Position numbers and translations under genes: made by a program. Positions 6,835 through 11,416 of a stretch of DNA of 11,416 bases are shown piece after piece. Each line of letters opens with the position of its first letter. Within the stretch, counting starts at the first letter, position 1. The notes under the pieces are model-generated. The model was given only the letters and a program-made list of their open reading frames with translations. It was not told the DNA's origin and did no database searches. Source of the stretch: JBJTIF01 sp046094825 (lineage in GTDB: Bacteria; Actinomycetota; UBA4738; HRBIN12); NCBI GenBank assembly GCA_046094825.1, contig JBJTIF010000060.1, forward strand, positions 1 through 11,416, given 5' to 3'.

Positions 6835-6843
6835 CCTCCTGTT

Positions 6844-6866
6844 CCCGGGACGCCGGGCGTCCCCGG
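6844..6866. promoter_or_regulatory. Near-perfect palindrome at the sigma-gene transcript start
   Basis: GGGACGCC (6847-6854), a central G, then GGCGTCCC (6856-6863) is a perfect dyad. Beyond one mismatch on each side the symmetry continues with CC (6844-6845) and GG (6865-6866). It lies 10-32 bases downstream of the proposed -10, where an operator would block transcription. It could alternatively fold in the RNA leader. Confidence 0.4.
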
Positions 6867-6908
6867 CGGGGGTGACCCCTCGGGCCGAAACGGCAGCCGG
6901 GAGAACGC

Positions 6909-8486
6909 GTGGCGCTCCGCGATCAGGATGCTCAGCGGCGGCTCTCGACCGAACGCGCCCTCGACCGCCAGGCCTCCGACGTCTCGTCCCGCGCGGAGGA
7001 CGCCGTCCTCGTGCGCGCCTTCCAGGCCGGCGACCCGCTCGCCTTCCCGGCGATCTACGAGCGCTACCGTCCGCTCGCGCGCCACATCGCCTTCCGGATC
7101 CTCCGGAGCCCCGAGGAGGCCGACGAGACCTCCCAGGAGACGATGCTCCGGGTCTACCAGGGGCTCAACCGCTTCGAGGGCGAACTCCGCCTCCAGGGCT
7201 GGGTCGCGCGCATCTCCGCGAACCTCGCGCTCGACACGGTGCGCCAGCGCTCGCGCCGCCCGGCCCGGGCCGACCGCCCGGTCGAGGAGGTCGCCGCGCA
7301 TCTGCCCGACCCCGCGCAGGACCCCGAGGCGCTCGTCGCCCGGATGCTCGAGGACGAGGAGGTCCGCCGCGTCCTCGCGACCCTGCCGCCGCACTACCGC
7401 GACGCGCTCGTCATGCGCGAGTACTGGGGCCGTTCGCACGCCGAGATCGGCGCGGCGCTCGGCGTCACGCCGCCGCAGGCGAAGGCGCTCCTCCACCGCG
7501 CGAAGGGCTCGTTCCGCAAGGCCTGGGAAGCCGCTTCGAGCGGCGTCGCGGGTATCGCGCCGCTCCTGCTCCTGCCGTTCAAGAAGGTCTTCGGGCTCGG
7601 CGCGGAGACGGCGTCCGCCGCCGTCCACGCGACGCAGGCCGCCCCGACCCTCACGCTCGTCCCGCAGCTCGCGCAGACGGCCGCCTCCTCTTCGGGGATG
7701 GCCGAGCGGATCGCCGCGGCCGGTATGGCGGTCCTCGTGGTCGCCGGTGTCGGCGCGGGCGCGGTCGTCGTGCAGGACCGCGTCGTCGCCCCGAAGCCCG
7801 CCGCCGTCGTGGCCGCGGCTCCGGTCGCCGATGGCGCGACGACCGACGACGCGACGGGATCGGGCGAGGGGACGCAGGGCCAGGACGCCGGCGCGGCCGC
7901 GGCGACCTCGGACACCTCGACGGACGCAGCGACCGACGGCGCGACCACCGACGCCGCGGCCGCGCCGGCGGACGGCACCGCCACCGACCCGACGGCGACC
8001 GACGGCGCCGCGCCCGTGCTCGGCGACCCGCCCGCGCCGGTCATCTCGATCACCTCGCCGATCGTGCTCTGCGACGGCTGCACGGTCACCTGGTCGGTCG
8101 TGTCGGCCACCCACGCCGGCTCGCTCGCCGACGGCGACCTCCGCTTCACCGACCGCCTCCTCGGCACCGTCACCGACGCCTCGGGCGCGGCCGTCGAGGC
8201 CTGGTCCATGACCTCCCAGATCTCCGGGTCGATCGTCGGCGGCGACGGCACGGCACGGATCAGCCTCGCGCTCACGACCCCCGACGGGGACTCCACGTGG
8301 ACGGGCAAGGGGCTCCTCAGCCCGAAGTCCGGTTCGTCGTTCGCCCTCGCGGGCACGTGGGTCCTCGAGTCGGCCGCGCCCGGGGCGACCGGCCTCCCGG
8401 CCGGCGGCACCCTCGCGGGCACGCTCGGCCTGTGGTCCGACGGGGCGAGCCCGACCTCCCTCACGCTCGCTCTCCGCGCGCTCTAG
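6909..8486 (+). CDS. Membrane-tethered ECF-type sigma factor with extracytoplasmic C-terminal domain
   Basis: The product has 525 residues, more than twice a normal ECF sigma factor. Residues 30-116 are sigma region 2 (LARHIAFRILRSPEEADETSQ core, then VARISANLALDTVRQRSRR). Residues 150-207 are region 4 (LATLPPHYRDALVMREYWG, with the helix-turn-helix SHAEIGAALGVTPPQAKALLHRAK). After a hydrophobic patch (213-230) comes one likely membrane helix (269-289), a disordered Ala/Thr/Asp/Gly linker (about 295-375), and a beta-rich outer domain (376-525) with LCDGC at 387-391. Cys 388 and 391 are the only cysteines. The known family role is to direct RNA polymerase to specific promoters. The fusion suggests that the outer domain senses the envelope and that the sigma part acts at the membrane or after proteolytic release. 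No separate anti-sigma gene is adjacent. The start is GTG with GGGAGA 4 bases upstream. The outer domain is not recognised. Confidence 0.85.
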   Translation: MALRDQDAQRRLSTERALDRQASDVSSRAEDAVLVRAFQAGDPLAFPAIYERYRPLARHIAFRILRSPEEADETSQETMLRVYQGLNRFEGELRLQGWVARISANLALDTVRQRSRRPARADRPVEEVAAHLPDPAQDPEALVARMLEDEEVRRVLATLPPHYRDALVMREYWGRSHAEIGAALGVTPPQAKALLHRAKGSFRKAWEAASSGVAGIAPLLLLPFKKVFGLGAETASAAVHATQAAPTLTLVPQLAQTAASSSGMAERIAAAGMAVLVVAGVGAGAVVVQDRVVAPKPAAVVAAAPVADGATTDDATGSGEGTQGQDAGAAAATSDTSTDAATDGATTDAAAAPADGTATDPTATDGAAPVLGDPPAPVISITSPIVLCDGCTVTWSVVSATHAGSLADGDLRFTDRLLGTVTDASGAAVEAWSMTSQISGSIVGGDGTARISLALTTPDGDSTWTGKGLLSPKSGSSFALAGTWVLESAAPGATGLPAGGTLAGTLGLWSDGASPTSLTLALRAL

Positions 8487-8551
8487 GCACGCCGCAGGCA
8501 CAGGCCCCGGCACGTCGCCGGCAGGCACGGGACGGGCACGGGAAGTGGCAT
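8486..8551 (+). repeat. Phased GGCAC direct repeats upstream of the RTX promoter
   Basis: GGCAC starts at 8486, 8497, 8509, 8524 and 8535, with variants GGCAG at 8520 and GGCAT at 8547. Successive intervals are 11, 12, 11, 4, 11 and 12 bases, close to one helical turn apart from the single short step. The array starts in the stop codon of the sigma gene and ends inside the putative -35 of the first RTX gene, so it looks like a cooperative binding site for a regulator. It also contains a small hairpin CCGGC-ACGTC-GCCGG (8507-8521). Confidence 0.5.
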
Positions 8552-8580
8552 CCCCCCCGGGAATCCGCTAGGTTTCCGGG
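8546..8580 (+). promoter_or_regulatory. Putative promoter of the first RTX gene with an inverted repeat around the -10
   Basis: TAGGTT (8569-8574) is a TANNNT box; 17 bases upstream is the weak -35 candidate TGGCAT (8546-8551). CCCGGGAA (8556-8563) and TTTCCGGG (8573-8580) form an inverted repeat, seven of eight pairs matching, that brackets and overlaps the -10. The transcript would start near 8581. Confidence 0.4.
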
Positions 8581-8727
8581 CAACCCGGGGCGGTCCCCGG
8601 CGTTATCACGTACGAGAACACTTCCCCTCTCCGGTTCCGTGCGGGCCCCGTGCCCGGACGGGCGGTCGATCGGAGGAGGAACCACCGGTAGGCCAAGCAC
8701 CACCAACGCTCGAAAGGAGCTCCACAC
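8581..8727 (+). promoter_or_regulatory. Structured 5' leader and ribosome binding site of the first RTX gene
   Basis: The leader is about 147 bases. It opens with a strong hairpin: AACCCGGGG (8582-8590) pairs with CCCCGG-C-GTT (8595-8604, one bulged C) around CGGT. GGTTCC (8633-8638) can pair with GGAACC (8678-8683). The ribosome binding site AAAGGAG (8713-8719) is strong and 8 bases before the ATG, but GGAG lies within the palindrome GGAGCTCC (8716-8723) and GCTC (8708-8711) can pair with GAGC (8717-8720), so it may be partly masked. No known riboswitch is recognised and there is no gene in 8487-8727. Confidence 0.4.
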
Positions 8728-9930
8728 ATGACCAAGTTCAAGCGCCTGATGGCCCTCGCGGCCGTCAGCATGCTCGGGGTCCAGCTCATCGGCGCCGGGA
8801 CCGCGTTCGCGGCCTCGACGAGCGACTGCGACTTCGGCAGCGACAACCTCGAGATCACGCTCGACACGGACAACGTCGAACTCTGGCTCGACGAGGACGG
8901 CCTCCTCCAGTGCGATCCGGGCGGCGGCGACGACGACTCGCAGGCCGTCGGGACGATCGACTCGATCACCGTCGAGATGGACGATGACGACTCGACCGGG
9001 ACCCTGACGATCTACCTCGACGACGACTCCACCGGCGGCACGACGTACGCCTCCGCCTGGCCGGAGTTCGACACGTTCGACATCGACGTCACGACCACGC
9101 TCTACATCGACGGCAGCTACGTCGACGATGCCGCGGGCAACAGCCTCGACATCATGTTTGGCAAGAGCACGTTCTCCTTCTCGGGGACGAGCGGCACCTA
9201 CGTGGCGCCGAAGCTCGACATCCAGGGCGGAGACGACAAGGACGAGATCGATGCCTCGAAGGCGACCGTGCGCGTCGTTGCGGACGGCAACGGCGAGGAC
9301 GACGTCATCAAGGGTGGGTCGGCGAACGACGTCATCGATGACAGTACGTCCGACGATGGCGACATCGCGTACGGCAACGGCGGCAACGACGTCGTCTCCG
9401 TGACCGGTGCGCTCAGCCAGGCGTGGGGCGGCGAGGGTCACGACGACCTCGCGGGCGCCATCGTGGCCCCGGGTGCCGGCAACGACGACGTCGACGCCGA
9501 CACGCTCGTCACGTACGCCGACCTCACCGACGGCATCGAGTACATCGATGGTGACACGGCCGGTGCCGCGGGCGACGACGACCTGAGCGGGACGTTCGCC
9601 CGCATCTCCGGGTCGCAGGGCGACGACGTGATCGTCGGCACCTTCGACCGCATCTCGGGCAACGCGGGTGATGACGTCATCAAGTGCGACGGCTGCGACG
9701 GCGGTACCCACTACGCTGCGGGCGGCGCGGGCGACGACTTCATCGCCGAGTACGGCACGGGCGTCGACAACGTCTTCTACGGCAACGCCGGGAACGACGT
9801 GCTCCGCGGCAAGGACGGCGACGACGAGCTCCGCGGCGGTCCGGGTTCGGACCAGGCCTGGGGCGCGAACGGCTCCGCGGACCTCTGCACCGCCGAGGTC
9901 CTGAACCGCTGCGAACTCATCAAGAACTAA
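8728..9930 (+). CDS. Secreted acidic RTX-type calcium-binding repeat protein (first paralogue)
   Basis: The product has 400 residues. Residues 1-28 are a Sec signal peptide (MTKFKR, hydrophobic core, TAFA|A). The mature chain is very acidic, with Asp-rich segments at 84-100. Residues 30-160 look like a beta domain of no recognised family. From about 165 onward there are haemolysin-type GGxGxDxhx nonapeptides, e.g. GNGGNDVVS (216-224), GSQGDDVIV (295-303), GNAGDDVIK (311-319), GNAGNDVLR (352-360), GKDGDDELR (361-369). Such repeats fold as a parallel beta roll when they bind calcium. The C-terminus SDQAWG..G..D.C.AEV...C (374-395) recurs in the next gene. There is no type I secretion signal or transporter nearby; export is through Sec, so a surface or matrix role is more likely than a toxin. 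The start is fixed by AAAGGAG and the signal peptide. Cys 320 and 323 form a CDGC motif like that in the sigma-factor outer domain. Confidence 0.88.
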   Translation: MTKFKRLMALAAVSMLGVQLIGAGTAFAASTSDCDFGSDNLEITLDTDNVELWLDEDGLLQCDPGGGDDDSQAVGTIDSITVEMDDDDSTGTLTIYLDDDSTGGTTYASAWPEFDTFDIDVTTTLYIDGSYVDDAAGNSLDIMFGKSTFSFSGTSGTYVAPKLDIQGGDDKDEIDASKATVRVVADGNGEDDVIKGGSANDVIDDSTSDDGDIAYGNGGNDVVSVTGALSQAWGGEGHDDLAGAIVAPGAGNDDVDADTLVTYADLTDGIEYIDGDTAGAAGDDDLSGTFARISGSQGDDVIVGTFDRISGNAGDDVIKCDGCDGGTHYAAGGAGDDFIAEYGTGVDNVFYGNAGNDVLRGKDGDDELRGGPGSDQAWGANGSADLCTAEVLNRCELIKN

Positions 9931-9945
9931 GGCGGCGAACTGATC

Positions 9946-10044
9946 CACCTCTCGAGCGGAGGTGCGTCGAGGCGGGAGGGCCCGGAAGGGCCCTCCCCCC
10001 CCGACGCGACCCAAGCGGGTCGGCGCTTCGAGAGCTCGAGAGGT
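9946..10044 (+). ncRNA. Putative three-way-junction RNA element between the RTX genes
   Basis: An 11-base inverted repeat, ACCTCTCGAGC (9947-9957) with GCTCGAGAGGT (10034-10044), encloses two further stems. The first is GCGTCG (9964-9969) with CGACGC (10002-10007), capped by the terminator-like hairpin at 9974-9997. The second is GACCC (10008-10012) with GGGTC (10017-10021) around AAGC. This would be a three-way junction ending 13 bases before the next ribosome binding site. CACCTC (9946-9951) can instead pair with GAGGTG (9959-9964), which would break the closing stem, so two exclusive folds are possible. It may be a processing, attenuation or stability element. No known RNA family is recognised. 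Confidence 0.4.
9974..9997 (+). terminator. Strong 10-bp hairpin after the first RTX gene
   Basis: GGGAGGGCCC (9974-9983) pairs perfectly with GGGCCCTCCC (9988-9997) around GGAA, 43 bases after the stop codon. A run of C, not T, follows, so it is not a classical Rho-independent terminator. It may still terminate or pause transcription partially, or protect the upstream message. Confidence 0.5.
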
Positions 10045-10070
10045 ACGCACTTCTACGAAAGGGACATGAC

Positions 10071-11416
10071 ATGAAGAAGCGGATCGCACTCGCCGCCGCG
10101 ATCGCCCTGGCGATCTCGGTCGGCGGGATGTTCCCCGCCTCTGCTGCCAAGCTCGGCGCCCCCGTCATCGCCGCATCCTCGTGTGCGCGTGCTGGTGGAA
10201 CGCTCGAAGTGAAGCAGTCGGACGGGAACCTCTACGTGTCCGTCACGGGCACTCAGCTCGTGGTCGACACGGCTGAAGCAAACTCCGACGCTGCGAACTG
10301 CTCCGGCGTCTCGTTCGCGCTCTCCGGGCTCACCTCGGTGATCCTGAAGGCCGACGGCGCGACGGCTGGTCCGGAGGACGAAGGCACCATCTGGTTCGAC
10401 CTCGAAGGTGCCACTGCCGGCACCGTCGCCAGCTGGGGTTCGCTCGCGTTCACCGTGCAGGCGGGCGCCGGACTCTGGTTCGACGGGTCTGGCCTCGACG
10501 AGACGACGCTCCGTCCCTTCAACGGGACGATCACCGAGGAGACCTTCACGGTCGGGACCCTGACCGGCGCGTACTACGCTGGCGTCATGGCCTTCCTCGG
10601 CGGGTCGGGGAACGACGTCTTCGACGCCTCCGCGGTCTCGACGACCCCGCTGATCGCCGTGGGCAACATCGGCGCGGACACGATCAAGGGTGGCGCCGAG
10701 GACGACGACCTCACCGGCAGCGCCGGGAACGACGTCCTCTACGGCAACGCCGGCGACGACCTCCTCCACGTGGCTGACGGCGGGACCTGCGTCTACACGC
10801 AGCCCGGCGCAGCGCCGTCGCGGAAGTGCCGTTCGGTGACCGCGTCGGGACAGGACGAGGCGTGGGGCGGGCTCGGTGACGATGGGATCACCTCCGACGG
10901 TGGCGACACCGTTGCTCCCGGCGACGGGATCGATGAGGTGACCGGCAACGCCTTCTCGCTCAACTACTCGGACAGCGGCGCCGCGGTCTCTGCGAACCTC
11001 ACGACCGCGGCCGGACTCGTGACGAGCACGGCCGGGAACGACTACTACTCCGGCACGGTCGCCGAGTTCGTCGGAAGCGCGTTCGATGACAAGTTCGTCG
11101 GCAGCAGCGGCGCCAACGTCTTCTACGGTGGCGTCGGTGCTGACACGCTCGTCGGGCTCGGCGGCGCCGACTTCCTCTCCGGTGGTGGGGGGGCGGACGC
11201 CATCAAGGGCACCGCGGGCGCCGACGAGATCTACGGCGACACGGGCGCGGACCTCATCATCGGTGGTGCGGACAACGACATCGTCTACGCCGGTGGCGGG
11301 GACGACGTCATGTACGGCCGCAACGGTGACGACGTCCTGCGCGGTGAGAAGGGTTCCGACCAGGCCTGGGGTGGCAAGGGCACGTTCGACGTGTGCGCCG
11401 CCGAGGTCACCGACTC
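10071..11416 (+). CDS. Secreted RTX-type calcium-binding repeat protein (second paralogue), cut at the right edge
   Basis: There are 448 complete codons up to the window edge, with no stop. Residues 1-25 are a Sec signal peptide (MKKR, hydrophobic core, PASA|A). Residues 27-170 form a beta-rich N-terminal domain; then come haemolysin-type repeats such as GGSGNDVFD (177-185), GNAGDDLLH (225-233), GGVGADTLV (353-361), GGGGDDVMY (407-415) and GRNGDDVLR (416-424). It aligns with the preceding gene over most of its length: both have the TF...G.LDIQGG/AFLGG-DxxDAS block, a central AWGGxGxDD...VAPGxGxDxV segment and the C-terminal SDQAWGxxGxxDxCxAEV (429-446). The stop should therefore lie only about ten codons beyond the window. 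The start is the ATG at 10071, after GAAAGGG (10057-10063); an ATG 5 bases earlier meets a TGA two codons later. No TANNNT box is seen in front, so it may depend on the upstream promoter. Confidence 0.87.
   Translation, partial: MKKRIALAAAIALAISVGGMFPASAAKLGAPVIAASSCARAGGTLEVKQSDGNLYVSVTGTQLVVDTAEANSDAANCSGVSFALSGLTSVILKADGATAGPEDEGTIWFDLEGATAGTVASWGSLAFTVQAGAGLWFDGSGLDETTLRPFNGTITEETFTVGTLTGAYYAGVMAFLGGSGNDVFDASAVSTTPLIAVGNIGADTIKGGAEDDDLTGSAGNDVLYGNAGDDLLHVADGGTCVYTQPGAAPSRKCRSVTASGQDEAWGGLGDDGITSDGGDTVAPGDGIDEVTGNAFSLNYSDSGAAVSANLTTAAGLVTSTAGNDYYSGTVAEFVGSAFDDKFVGSSGANVFYGGVGADTLVGLGGADFLSGGGGADAIKGTAGADEIYGDTGADLIIGGADNDIVYAGGGDDVMYGRNGDDVLRGEKGSDQAWGGKGTFDVCAAEVTD

Noticed and set aside
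8486..8551. CRISPR array
   Set aside because: Repeats are 5 bases long with 6-7 base gaps, far too short for a CRISPR, and no cas genes are present.
8581..8727. Possible c-di-AMP (ydaO-type) riboswitch in the RTX leader
   Set aside because: A GGAGGAACCAC stretch resembles part of the motif, but the other conserved core segments are missing. The sigma leader (6841-6908) was considered and rejected for the same reason.
10066..10073. ATG five bases before the chosen start of the second RTX gene
   Set aside because: It reads ATG-ACA-TGA and stops at once.
6828..10089. Long minus-strand frames opposite the sigma and RTX genes
   Set aside because: Low-complexity Arg/Gly/Val/Ala/Asp products typical of antisense reading of GC-rich genes.
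8728..11416. RTX toxins with type I secretion
   Set aside because: Both proteins have Sec signal peptides, no toxin domain is visible, and there are no ABC/MFP transporter genes in the window.

Overview
The window is very GC-rich (third codon positions almost all G or C). It looks like a monoderm or atypical-envelope bacterium of the Chloroflexota or Actinomycetota type. The clues are a Tat-like lipoprotein signal and a Sec lipoprotein signal, RTX proteins with Sec signal peptides and no type I secretion genes, and several genes with a TANNNT -10 box placed 6-8 bases before the start codon, which suggests leaderless mRNAs. The phylum is an inference; no rRNA or marker gene is present to settle it.

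Layout. (1) Bases 1-173, minus strand: the N-terminus of a lipoprotein cut by the window edge, with G and C homopolymer runs in its Gly/Pro-rich spacer. (2) Bases 314-3934, plus: a 1206-residue secreted protein built almost entirely of 13 InlB-B-like repeats, each with four cysteines. (3) Bases 4067-5545, plus: a lipoprotein of the phosphoesterase / phospholipase C family. (4) Convergent to it, on the minus strand, a two-gene unit: an RmlC-type dTDP-sugar epimerase (6797-6186) followed 11 bases later by thymidine kinase (6174-5581). (5) Divergent from the epimerase, an ECF-like sigma factor fused to a transmembrane helix and an extracytoplasmic domain (6909-8486). (6) Two tandem, paralogous, acidic, secreted RTX-type calcium-binding proteins (8728-9930, and 10071 to beyond the right edge).

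How the parts may work together. Most of the window is a surface/secretome region: a disulfide-rich repeat protein, an anchored phosphoesterase and two exported Ca-binding proteins, with two housekeeping-type genes (tdk, rfbC) between them. The membrane-tethered sigma factor lies directly upstream of the RTX pair, and the gap between them carries an array of GGCAC direct repeats spaced 11-12 bases apart, just before the RTX promoter. A second structured stretch, which could fold as a three-way junction, separates the two RTX genes. The working hypothesis is that the fused sigma factor senses the envelope and controls the RTX genes. It rests on position and sequence layout only.

The clearest points of interest are the one-polypeptide sigma/sensor fusion with only two cysteines (a CxxC in the outer domain), the phased GGCAC array, the RNA-like element between the RTX genes, the 13 x 4-Cys repeat protein, and the shared leaderless promoter pattern.
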